From the NCBI GenBank assembly GCA_946902875.1, contig OX336345.1, positions 22,723,395 to 22,787,394 of the forward strand: DNA of 64,000 bases, read 5' to 3'. Below are positions 34,001 to 42,800 of this stretch, one piece after another. The stretch comes from Nematopogon swammerdamellus (taxonomy: Eukaryota; Arthropoda; Insecta; Lepidoptera; Adelidae). The translations under genes were made by a program, and so were the position numbers. A model generated the notes under the pieces. The model was given only the letters and a program-made list of their open reading frames with translations, was not told the DNA's origin and made no database searches. Numbering within the stretch: the stretch's first letter is position 1; each line of letters begins with the position of its first letter.

Positions 34001-34832
34001 CGGGACTGGTGGTTTCCCCGCGTCCTAGTCAACGCAGACTAGCTGACGAGGGCTTGACGCGAGCCGAAACGTGAAGCATGCGCGGGAAATTTAGAGTGGC
34101 CACTCGCTAGTCCCGACCTCGATTAACACCCTTCTCTACTGCCGATGAGCCCGGATATGTTCGGTGTAGCCATCGCAAGCTTAGTTCAACACCTTCGAAA
34201 GAAACAGATTTTCCATATTAACTTTTCATATAAAATTAAAACTTTTTATGCACCAAAACATTGATATTGAATAGAAATGTACGCGAAAACGGCATGGGCC
34301 GCCTCAACATTAGGTACTCCCTCCCCTCCCCGCTTTGCTCCTCTCTTCTAAGCCCAAAATTGGGGGTGCCCATTATAATATTAAAAAATACAAAAAATAT
34401 TTTCCCTCCTCCCTTTAATATTTCCCCTCACCCCTCCGGCAGCAGGGGTAGGGGTAAATCAATACCCGCCCCCGCCCCTCCTCGCCCCTACCTTGTCTCC
34501 CCAGTATAAAGCCACCCCCGAAATAATTGTTTGCATGAGACGTCATGTAGTTGCTGAGAAAAAAAATAAACAGATTTTCCTTACAAAATTTAAACTTGTA
34601 ATTTTTTTTATTCACTGAGTATAGCCTCCCCACGTAATGTACCATGTGAGTGATAAAGAAATGGTGCAATAAGCTACGAATCAATAGTTATGTACTAAAA
34701 AAAGTAGGTTAGAAAGATTGTACTTACTCGTTCTTCTGGAAGGAACTTTATGTTGATACCTTCGCCCTTGTAAGAAGGTAACTTAACGTCGACCAATTTC
34801 TCACGCTGAATAATATCTTTCAGTGATTGCAT
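24785..34832 (-). CDS. MTRR: Methionine synthase reductase-like diflavin reductase, no FMN domain seen (span)
   Basis: Transfers electrons from NADPH through FAD to reactivate cobalamin-dependent methionine synthase. Exons 34832-34728, 29983-29822, 28134-27892, 27116-26391 and 25000-24785 join in phase 0 throughout: 483 residues from the first ATG. Visible: FKPGDTVGVI at the start of the FAD-binding domain (about 97), the connecting region LELLCSKEGS, FAD motif RPYSV (about 239), KKGLTTEWL, NADPH motif GPGTGVAP (about 335), SFSR (about 399), VCGD (about 435) and C-terminal DVWS. LRAIVKK, LELLCSKEG and FPSCRPP favour MTRR over cytochrome P450 reductase or NDOR1. Full MTRR is about 700 residues; the N-terminal flavodoxin domain is not visible upstream. 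FMN loss or unseen distant exons are both possible. Confidence 0.85.
25001..26390 (-). other. MTRR-like intron 4
   Basis: GT..AG intron of 1390 bp. I see no nested gene; the + frame at 25488-25682 has no recognisable domain. Confidence 0.5.
26391..27116 (-). CDS. MTRR: MTRR-like exon 4 (connecting, FAD and NADPH domains)
   Basis: 242 codons. Acceptor TTTCAG|CTATTTCTC, donor CAG|GTAATT. It continues the previous exon as RAIVKK-LFLLALSKYT. Contains LELLCSKEGS, SFPSCRPP, LLPRPYSV, KKGLTTEWL, MIGPGTGVAPYLGFLEER, WLFYGCRN and STSFSR. The first 35 codons lie upstream of the first possible start inside the exon but are clearly coding. Confidence 0.92.
27183..27315 (+). mobile_element. Degraded 5S/tRNA SINE body
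   Basis: GGTTCGTATCCCCTCTTCCG.., CCTTATTAATGGTAGAGTTT and TTTTCTGTCCAGTTCAGTGT follow the order of the SINE central domain with many changes. Lies in MTRR-like intron 3. Confidence 0.4.
27892..28134 (-). CDS. MTRR: MTRR-like exon 3 (start of FAD-binding domain)
   Basis: 81 codons, phase 0. Acceptor TGTATTTCAG, donor AAG|GTAATT. Starts GSTISNNFKPGDTVGVIPKN, then DVDFILERL and HVPAESTLRYTLTHCVDLRA. The KPGD..GVI motif is the first strand region of the ferredoxin-reductase FAD fold. The longer antisense frame at 27586-28122 is a shadow. Confidence 0.9.
28278..28404 (+). pseudogene. RTE-clade LINE fragment
   Basis: Matches the last third of the RTE copies (CGCCAGGCGGGACGACGACG, AACAGTGGTTCCGTACAGCT, GAGAGGCGTATGT..AGCAGTG) without the (TGAC)n tail. 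It runs into an unrelated LINE fragment. Confidence 0.6.
28397..28690 (+). pseudogene. LINE 3' ORF end with cysteine knuckle
   Basis: 82 codons with VEPLCRACLQADETPTHALL and ECKEV (C-x2-C-x8-H-x4-C type), as found after the RNase H domain of some non-LTR ORFs, ending WWLRP-stop, then GAGAACGAGTCCGAACAACA. Family shared with 19146-19315. Confidence 0.6.
28690..29062 (-). mobile_element. Composite repeat 'family X', short copy
   Basis: End B on the left (TTTTGACGTGATGACGTCAC), end A on the right (ATCATCACGTAAAACTATCG..AAACCGACTTTACAGACAAC). The interior matches 13480-13530 and 14110-14260 with a large deletion between. Confidence 0.65.
29063..29311 (-). mobile_element. 5S/tRNA-chimeric SINE, 5'-truncated
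   Basis: Poly-T, GGAAACTGACCCTGTTGGCT, ACATCCGTGATGTCAACCCA .. CCGTTTCGACCGACCTTTCA .. GGGTTAAACCCTACCACGTA. It abuts family X exactly as the SINE at 13031-13375 does, in mirror orientation. Confidence 0.7.
29712..29816 (+). mobile_element. RTE LINE tail with expanded (ACTG)n
   Basis: GTATCTAGCAGTGGACGCAT followed by about 100 bp of GACC/GATT/GACT tetramers resolving to pure (CTGA)n. It matches the 3' end of the RTE copies. The array ends 5 bp from the exon boundary at 29822. Confidence 0.75.
29822..29983 (-). CDS. MTRR: MTRR-like exon 2 (linker)
   Basis: 54 codons, phase 0. Acceptor TGTCTCCCCTAG, donor AAG|GTTAGG. It reads IEDEVLVTYEGGAG.., ends HHFKPVYQLSLDVK and runs into GSTISNNFKPGD of exon 3, which restores the PVYQLSLDV-x-FKPGD order expected before the FAD domain. 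The middle is alanine/cysteine-rich and GC-rich. The + strand repeat lies directly downstream of its donor. Confidence 0.8.
30026..31189 (+). pseudogene. LINE reverse transcriptase (restriction-like endonuclease type), 5' and internal damage
   Basis: Two frames (30031-30453 and 30488-31189) together cover the RT palm and thumb: LDFENAFSSVRHELLLKALE, the GLFQGCCLSPVTFNIV turn and FADD active site, then ..KFLGKKITSRG. A frameshift or stop separates the frames near 30453. The element continues at 33105-34190 after an inserted block. Sense is opposite to the surrounding MTRR-like gene. The presence of a C-terminal endonuclease (see 33105) places it among R2/R4/NeSL-like non-LTR groups; the exact clade is not settled. 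Confidence 0.75.
31304..31387 (+). pseudogene. THAP-like N-terminal fragment
   Basis: The 27-codon frame MAICAVRTCRKSSRSSGMTK.. ends DGVTFHN-stop. The spacing M-x2-C-x4-C then a later FH resembles the start of a THAP zinc finger; a TAG and a GTAATT follow at once. The rest of the domain is not visible, so it is a fragment or a chance match. Confidence 0.3.
31601..32640. mobile_element. Foldback element with 109-bp tandem arrays in both arms
   Basis: The outer ends (CAGTGATAGGAA..GGACTTATTTACCTAAACTT) are inverted repeats. The left arm has three units beginning GTGGCCGCCATTTTGAACTT at 31738, 31847 and 31956 (period exactly 109 bp); the right arm has about four inverted units. The arms meet near 32055. 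No transposase is encoded. It sits inside the LINE at 30026-34190. Confidence 0.85.
32641..33104. other. Rest of the block inserted in the LINE
   Basis: AT-rich part then a GC-richer part with ATATCGCGGGGCGCGATAT (19-bp palindrome at 32947-32965). No domain recognised. Confidence 0.35.
33105..34190 (+). pseudogene. LINE C-terminal half with restriction-like endonuclease, and 3' UTR
   Basis: Frames 33176-33505 and 33402-34028 carry a CPSCKEFVGTAKHLLCGC zinc motif and then LTPDILIFSKATKHVVLVEL..VPWE, the PD..(x)EL/K arrangement of a restriction-like endonuclease, then FAVEVGARGLP. A frameshift lies near 33500. The 3' UTR after the stop at 34028 matches 15955-16275 and 4870-5010. Second half of the element starting at 30026. 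Confidence 0.7.
34190..34724. other. MTRR-like intron 1, unassigned part
   Basis: Includes a repeat start near 34250 (CACCAAAACATTGATATTGA..GCCGCCTCAACATTAGG) shared with 34990-35060, 49555-49590 and 52200-52330. Otherwise no feature. Confidence 0.4.
34728..34832 (-). CDS. MTRR: MTRR-like first visible exon
   Basis: 35 codons from ATG at 34832: MQSLKDIIQREKLVDVKLPS and ..INIKFLPEER, donor CGA|GTAAGT. The LPSYKGEGINIKF stretch has the look of the linker that precedes the FAD domain. The frame stays open upstream (..VVILKIARNVEM) but no good acceptor is seen, so the ATG is taken as a provisional start. An inverted-repeat element begins about 70 bp upstream. Confidence 0.65.
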
Positions 34833-34900
34833 TTCAACATTTCTTGCAATTTTCAAAATTACCACCAAAGGTATTAAAACCTCACCGAGACGAGTGGAGA

Positions 34901-35133
34901 CACGACTCCTTATATGTTGAGGGAATCAGGCTCCGATCTTCGCTCTCCGCTCCGACACAAAATATAGGCACATGCACATCTGTGATGTGATGTAGATGTA
35001 GGTTGCACCGCCTCAACATTAGGTTAGAAATTAACCTTGGTTATTTTTTTTTTAAACCACCAAAACATCGTGGATATTTTGGTGGAGAGCCGAGATCGGA
35101 GCCTAATTCCCTCAACATTTAAGGAGTCGTAGT
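34901..35133. mobile_element. Inverted-repeat element upstream of MTRR-like exon 1
   Basis: Arms of about 50 bp (34901-34950, CACGACTCCTTATATGTTGA..GGCTCCGATCT; 35083-35133 inverted). The interior contains the CGCCTCAACATTAGGTT repeat and TTTAAACCACCAAAACATC. Confidence 0.65.
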
Positions 35134-35144
35134 GGAGACGAGTT

Positions 35145-36470
35145 AAGACGTCAACGTCAAAGTGACGGGCGGACGTTCGTTGTTGTTGTTGTTTTCGCCA
35201 TAAATAGGCAGGCAAAGATCATTTGACCATACAGCCAATTCGCAATTATCTTTTTTTATAGGTATTTTTGTAATGATATTTTCCCAATTGTATTTCTTTT
35301 CTTACATAAGTATAAATGGCTGGGTAGTGCAGTTTTATTAGTGTCTAATACTGAAAGACCTTGAACACACAACAATAACAAAAATAATTAAATCTAGACC
35401 TAATAATAACTGAAGTAACTATAAAAAATACTAACTATAACTATCTGGGTAGTTGTATGTATTTGAAAGAATTCTTTCGAAAGATGTAGGGATCGTTTCG
35501 GGATATTTGTAATTTTCCCTAAGTTTGTCTATCATGCATGCGTGAGTAGTCTTTGGATTGTGAAAGCGGGAGTGGACAGTTGTGGTTGTGGTCCAGAGTT
35601 TGCTCTTAATTTTTTTTTTTTTTATCCCTTTTTTGGGATAGGCAAAGGTATTATACCATGCAGCCTTGTCTGTTGTTATTCTGTTATTATTTATATATCG
35701 CCAATTGTTGAAATAATGAAATCGTAAATGGATGGAAAACAGTCTGTGTTGGCAAGTAAATCTTGAGTGACGCGCGGCATATTGTCAGGTGTTTTATAAA
35801 TTTTCATTAATCTATCTGTGAATGTCGAATGTCGAATGTCGTTGAAGGTCAAAAGTCGGGCATTCAAAAAACAAGTGATCCAGAGTCTCATTCATTTTAG
35901 ATTGCAGTGTTGACATATGGAGGAGTTCACTAAATTCTAGTATTCTTTGCTAAATTCATTCGATGAAGGTGCGCATTGAATTGACAGTGACCTATTGACG
36001 GACGGACGGGAGGGAGGGAATTGGGCGGGCGCATTCCGAATTGCGATGCACACGACTGGCTCTGACATGGCACCTAGTTCACCAAGGTGTTAGGGGCAGA
36101 CATCGCGGACGTAGTAGCCTTCACCTGTAACTATATAACTAACTCACTATGTAAGAAAATGTTGTAAGTCGAATTTGAACCACTTCCTCTTATACTACGG
36201 ACCTGAAATTTTACAATGTTCTTGTTTTACATGTTGGTTCAGTTCCGATGACAATGCATTTTTATGGTAAGCATGACCTGATTGTATACCCAGGATTGGC
36301 TCCAGATGAGGGAACTCCTCAACGGTTTACAGCACAGACACGAAATTTTGTGTACGCATTTAATTATGATAGCCTCTTCTAAGGTTTACCATGACATGGC
36401 TGAATAAACAATAAACAATAAAAATAAAAAATTTAAAATAAAATTTATACTTAAAAAAAAACTAAAAAAA
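35145..36470. other. Gene-free stretch
   Basis: AT-rich. A fragment of the 5S/tRNA SINE tail lies at 36062-36120 (CTGACATGGCACCTAGTTCA). The frames here lack domains. Confidence 0.4.
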
Positions 36471-36477
36471 CAAGCTT

Positions 36478-36667
36478 TTAGAGCACTAAAAAGTAAAAAA
36501 TACAATTTAAATAAAATAGGTATAAATAAAGATAAAAAAAAGCATGGGGTTCTTTCTTTATTTTTATAAAACATCAGAGCAATTGATATCTATCACTCAC
36601 CCCACGCTTTTTTAAAATCTTTATATTTGATTTAAATTGTATTTTTTACTTTTTAGTGCTCTAATTG
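36478..36667. repeat. Inverted repeat, arms about 65 bp
   Basis: TTAGAGCACTAAAAAGTAAA..AATACAATTTAAAT is repeated in reverse orientation at 36600-36667 around a loop of about 50 bp. MITE-like; no clear target duplication. Confidence 0.6.
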
Positions 36668-36979
36668 AGAGTATTTTTTTTTATTTTTTTTTATAATTCT
36701 TATACAACCTTGAATGGATGGTACGTATGAAATGAACGATGGTCATCCATTACATCATCAATTTTACACATAATAAAATAATTGCATAACTCGGGATTAA
36801 TTTCATATATAAAAATAGGTACTTACCTACGTATAATATAAAAACAAATTAAACAAACCTAATTTAGTTATAGTTTTATACAACTTCCGATTTCGGTTTC
36901 GTTAACTTTCGAGTTCGATTTCGTTTTCGTTAAAAATATTTATTCACTTTCGGTATCGTTTTCGGTTTCATTAAAAAAA

Positions 36980-37503
36980 TTGGTTGTCTGTAAAGTTGGT
37001 TTACGGACGATAGTTTTACGTGATGATGTCATAAAGTAAATCAGTTCCGGCGGATATTTACCATGTAAAATTAATTTAAGTACATGATAAAGATGTGATA
37101 ATAGCTAATAAAAAATATGAGAAAATAACGACTATTAATTAAATGTAAAAAACCTACATAACGCCATCTACATGTTCAACGTTGCAACAATTACCTAACT
37201 GCTAAATCAAGTATTTTTACCTAACTGCTAAATTTGCAGCGATAAGTAGACGGTCGATAGCCCGCGTGTAAAACACGTCTGGTCAGTGATGGTGGCAGGG
37301 ACCGCGGGTTCGAGGCTCGCAAAAGACGGAGAAAAATATTTTGTATTTCCTACTATTGTATATGCCTCTCTATCGCGCTCTCGCTTGCACACACAGGTCT
37401 CTATCGCGCTCTCGCTTGCACACACAAGTTTAGATGGAACGTTACACTTCTTCGTGCGTGCAGCCGGTGTTCATCAATTTATAAGACGTGACATCATCAC
37501 GTC
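36980..37503 (+). mobile_element. Composite repeat 'family X', 524-bp copy
   Basis: End A TTGGTTGTCTGTAAAGTTGG, a tRNA-like GGGTTCGAGGCTCGC segment at 37296-37322, the doubled TCTATCGCGCTCTCGCTTGC unit, and end B GACATCATCACGTC. Both edges border AAAAAAAT within TTCGGTTTCGTT-like DNA, which suggests a clean insertion with a short duplication. Confidence 0.7.
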
Positions 37504-37984
37504 AAAAAAATTATTCACTTTCGGTTTCGTTTTCGTTTCGTTTTAATAACTTTCGTTTCAACCCTACAAAAAAGTTAGATGACATTTTGCTCTAAGGTGA
37601 ACTTTTTTTTCCATATTATATTAATAAAATGTATTTAGTTCAGTATGGGAAAAAAGTTTACCGTGGAACAAAATTTCATCTAACTTTTTTGCTCCAAACA
37701 GGCTCAGCTCAGGAGTACCTGGTTTGCGTTATGTATGACCTATGGTCATCATATCAAACACCCGGTATATATAGGATAAATTGCTTGTGGCCGTGTAATC
37801 GCCGCTCTAATTAAGTGATATTAAAAGTGATGGACCATTAGTAACATTTCGTAAAGCTCGTACTGATAGTATAATGGATTTGAACCAAAAACAATAAAAC
37901 CTTGATATGTGAATTGTGAGGCTTATCGACTGATAATATACGAGTACGAGCCGTATTTAGACCAAATAGTAAAAAATCACTACT

Positions 37985-38085
37985 TATTATGCCCGTGGGC
38001 ATGGGCACCGTCCGACTATACCTCTGCGTTAATCCAGCGCGCGGAATATGTCGTGCTTCCCATTAAAAAAAAATACATACACAAC
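37985..38085 (+). mobile_element. Truncated LINE tail
   Basis: ATGCCCGTGGGCATGGGCAC..CCGACTATACCTCTGCGTTA..GTCGTGCTTCCCATTAAAAAA matches the last 90 bp of the LINE ending at 44883. Confidence 0.7.
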
Positions 38086-38289
38086 AGTTTTATATATATT
38101 TATTAATTTATTAGCTATAATAGTACATAAGCTACTTTGTGTAGTTTTCTGCTACTTCGGCGGGTCGGCGGCTTCCGGTACTGAAAACAGAATAAACATT
38201 TCAGCGAAAATTTTAACTGCCTCAGTACACAACTTCTGGTCGATTTTAGATTCACTAGAACAAGGTGTTGAGTCTTGACATTTATTTTA

Positions 38290-39750
38290 GGTATACGTCG
38301 GTGAGATGAGATATCGCCCTAAGGTAAAAGCACCAAAAGGCGCGGTAAAATCGGGCCATCTTAGCTTTGTTCCCTTATAATTTTTTTTGTTGTGACTTTC
38401 TGGACATGATTTTTACATACGTTTCAGAAATATATTCAGCTATATAAAGATATTTTAGAATAGTCAATGCAACAAACAATAAAAATTACAAAAATAAAAA
38501 AGCAACGGTGGCCAGAAACCCCTAAACGCGAGTGATAAAAATCTAAATCCGCGGTAGTAGTGCCCTAAACTCCGAGTATGTTTTTCCATAAGGAAAAAGG
38601 CTGTATTTTTTTCCTTAAATTTTGTTTATTTAAAAAGGAGTAAGGCCAACAAAGAAAATTGTGATTTCGGAAATTTTATTAAGCATTAAAAATATGTTTA
38701 ATTTTTTTATTATTTTTACAATTTTTTTATATTTAGTTCATACAAACGCTGCATTTTAAGGCTACTTTCAAAAATTCGTAACTAATTTAAAACTACGAAA
38801 ATGTTCACACAAATTTAGGGTTATACGTATGAAAACTCTGTAAGTATTGGAATAAATTACCTTTAGATCAATGGGACTTTTATTTTAGGAACGTCAGAGT
38901 GAAACAGAAAAAGTCACATAAGTTCTAAATGCGGTTGTACCGCGGGATTTAAGGGCCCCGAACAAATAATTACCGTAAATTCGCGGTATGGATTTTTATA
39001 GTTTATAACAAAAATGTATGTAATTTATTTACTTTATATGATAGAGCATATCCTCCTCTGTCCCATAATGCTGAATACCATCAATTTCACAAGTAGAAAT
39101 ACTGTTATTTTGTAGTTCTTCGAACTTGCGTTTCACGTGTTTCGGCGCGCAAACAGTATGGAACACGCGACACGACCGGCGGCGTTGACGAGACCTCTCG
39201 CCACATTAAATTAATAAAAAAAAAAGTACAACGTTATAGCATTTGCGACAAACGCAGTTTTATTCCCAGAGAAATTGCGCATTTTTTAAGTCGAAAAAGT
39301 GTGGTAGTGTAGTACAGAATTTAGGAAATATCAAGGAAATAAAAAATACATCGATTTTAGGTGCCTCTTTTCTGTTGCCGCGAACATAGGCGCGTTTATT
39401 TGACACGAATTATTTCGTGCGGCCGCCGCGCGTTTGCCGTGCGTTCGCTGCGCTCTCGTGTACAGTAACGGCGAATGTGAACGGTGCTACGTACAACATT
39501 CAAATTCCTCGCAATCATCAAACCACGCGGCGGTCGCGTGAAAAACGCGCGGAGGCCGCGCGGACGACGCGCGTGGTGGAAATTTTACTAAAATAAATCG
39601 GATGTACAAACGAGCAGAACTCACACTGACGGCTTCCGCGGTATTTCAGTGCAAAAAAGTCAAACACATCAAGTACACACTAAAAACAACAAAAAAAAAA
39701 GGCACGTTTACACATTTTCGTTTTCACTTAAATTGTAGCGGGTATTGCGT
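38290..39750. other. Gene-free stretch 3' of the secreted-protein gene
   Basis: AT-rich, with a GC-rich patch at about 39380-39580 (GCGGCCGCCGCGCG.., CGCGCGGAGGCCGCGCGGAC). No coding region supported; it may include the gene's 3' UTR on the minus strand. Confidence 0.4.
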
Positions 39751-39756
39751 CTATGT

Positions 39757-39882
39757 TTAAAATATGTGCTCACACTGAATAGGAACTCCGGGTTTACCAG
39801 TGTAACCCACTTTACATTCGGGACAACTTGTAGTTTCACAAGGCTTCTCCGTTGTAGGGAAAATGGGCGTTTCCTCCGGAGG
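39757..39882 (-). CDS. Cys-rich secreted protein, exon 8
   Basis: Acceptor TTTGTCATACAG, then PPEETPIFPTTEKPCETTSC, PECKVGYTGKPGVP and QCEHIF-stop (TAA at 39759-39757). Four cysteines. Confidence 0.8.
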   Translation of the reverse strand, partial: PPEETPIFPTTEKPCETTSCPECKVGYTGKPGVPIQCEHIF

Positions 39883-42800
39883 CTGTATGACAAATAATTA
39901 CAATAATTAACATAGTAAGGATTTAAAATATTTTATTAATTGTTTTGGATTTGAAACTGGGTATGTGTATGGAACGAGCGGCCAGCGCTTTAACCAACTT
40001 CGCCACCCCGTTTGTGCCAAACACCGGGTTCTTTCTTTTTGGCGAATCGAATAAACAATTTATTAGCATAAAATACATTATTTTACCCACCCATAAAAAA
40101 CTCGAAATTACAAATTGTTTAGTATCCAGAAGCATAATTTTCTATGAAATTGTTAGGGGATGATAAGGGTGGGACATATAATTAAATGTACTCATTATGT
40201 ATTTAAATTCGATAACGATGTAACAATAATTTACAATTATATGACCTTTGAACATATTATATTCATATTTTAAATAATTATTACTTACCGTGAGTCTGTA
40301 AAAGTAAGAGAATCTGCACGGATTCCACTCAAGACATATTGTTCCATTGCTAGTCGGTTCCTTCCGTGGCGCATCACCGTAGTATTCATATGATATTACG
40401 ACGTTGTTATCGAAAGCACATTGTCCTAAAACATCGTTCAGAAAAACCTGTTTTTGTAGGAACATAATTATACATTAAATTTGGAATGGAATATTTAAAA
40501 TATATTTATCATTGTACACTTCTAGGCATATACCACGTAAGCTCAAGTGGCAATGGGCTGGGCACGTCAGCCGAAGAAACGACGACCGTTGGAGTAACCG
40601 TGTCCTACACTGGCGGCCGCGGACAGGAAAACGGAGTGTGGGAAGACCACCCGCCAGGTGGGACGACGACATCAAATAAGTCGGCGGAAAGCAGTGGTTC
40701 CGTACCGCTGAAGGCCGGGAGGACTGGAGGAAAATTGGAGAGGCGTATGTCCAGCAGTGGACGCTTACACGCTGACTGACAGGACATGATAATTATATCG
40801 TTACAAACAATATTTGAAAAGTTTATTTAGGTACCTTCACTTTCTCTCCACAATCTAGGGTTCCATTTTTAAAGTGCGAATTTTCTCGCGCTGCCGATCC
40901 CATACATAATGACCATCCCTCGTACAATGAATATTCAAGAGGAGTATTTTCAGAATCTATACACACATCGAAATTCGGCTGTACCAGCTCAGCAATTTTT
41001 CCGTCAGTGCACTTTCTGTCATGCACATCGTCAACATTTTTATAACCACGGAAATCTGGTTCCGAGTCATCGGGACATTTGTAATATAATCCTGTAAAAA
41101 ACAAACTTTGACGTAATATCAACTCAATATAATAATTATCAAAGCTGTTCGATCGATGTTAAAAATAATGGCAAAAGCCTACCTACCTAAAACTTATGAG
41201 GATAATATTGAAAGAGTTATATTACATACCACGGTGAATGATGAGAGTCGTGGTTAAATTCACTCCCACCACTGTTCGAACACTCAAACCGTTACCACCT
41301 GTCCTAACTGTTTCCATTAGGACTTCTTCTTTCGTTCGCTGTTCTTTCGCCCACTTAGTTGCTTCTTCGGCCAACTGTTGGCGGCTTACCTTGACAGCTG
41401 ACTGGTCAGACTGGGAAAGTAACAAATCAGCATTAATACAAATCTATATTTCTTTCAAACATAAGGCAGACGCAGGCAGTTGAGAAATTGTCATGTTCCG
41501 AATCACTCAGGCCGATAACCCCGTCTCTGCAGCCTGATCGCATTCCGCAAGTGGGGACACCGAACGAAACGCTGAGTGTGCGTAACGTCAATATGCGCAG
41601 GCGAGGTGCTCAAGTGTCGTCACCCAGCGATTGCACATCGACGCCGGTAGGCTACGTAAACGCAGACGGTGCTGTTGATGCCTGGACTTCTACACTGCGC
41701 ACCCCTCCCGCTCGTCCGCCCCGTTGCCGCCCGTCCAAAAAGGCGACGCTGATCTATGAGGAAGCGCATCAATAAAGCGGTGGAGAAAATAACAATGGTA
41801 TCCCCGCGCTTGGAACCGCGTCCTGATTGTCGTCAGGAGGCTGCACGTGACAATGACGGGTTCGTACAGAGAGTTCGTAGAGAGCAGGAAGAAGAGAAGG
41901 AAGAGGTGCAATACGCGCGGATCTGCGCCTCCTGAAGAGAGCTCTTTGAAGGCAGCTCCCCGCACGGCTCTCATCTACGTGTTTCGCCTGTGAAAGGACA
42001 TGAAGATCGAGGACCTCGTCCGCACGTCCAGGACAAGGGGGAGCGAGTTGAGAGTGTCGAAGCTCTACCTTCTCACTGGGCTGTCACCAACTTTTGCGCT
42101 TTCAAGCTGTGCATTTGTGCCGAGAAGGTGAAGACATTCCTTCACAGGGAGTTTTGGCCCTCCGGTCTGGTGTTCCGGCGCTACAATCGCGACCTACATC
42201 GTGAGGTCGCGCGCCATAAGTATGGTGAGCCCGCGGCGCGGCGCTCCGGCGCGGGCCCCGCGCCGGAGCTGGCTACAAATGGCGTCCTGGACATTGAGGA
42301 GACGCAACCCGCGCCGCCGCCGAGGCCCGCGCCACCGACGCAATCTGCGCCCACTCCAGGCGTCAGCAGACCAATATGACGCCTATAGGTCTCTATTGGG
42401 ACCCATACAAACACATGTGGAGAAAAATTAATTTTAGTTCTTAGGTTATGAAATATATGTATTTTTAATATGGCCCTAGTTTGCTGAAATAAAGAGATAA
42501 ATAAAAAAAATTCTAAAATTATGTGAAGTAAGTAAAGTAAAAATTCTTTATTGGATATTATTGCACTTACAATATAGGTACTGTCACCTGCATTAGTCCG
42601 TAGACTGTGCTGCAGGGGACAGCGGGTAGTATTGTTTTTACACGGGTACAATTGGAGTAGAATTTAATGTACTAGTTAATAATATTCAGTGCGCTTAGAT
42701 CTATTTTATAACATACTATATTCATTCATATAATAAAATAGTTATACTAATATTATCCATCATACGCCCATAGTGTATTATGAAACTGTCTTCGTGTCAT

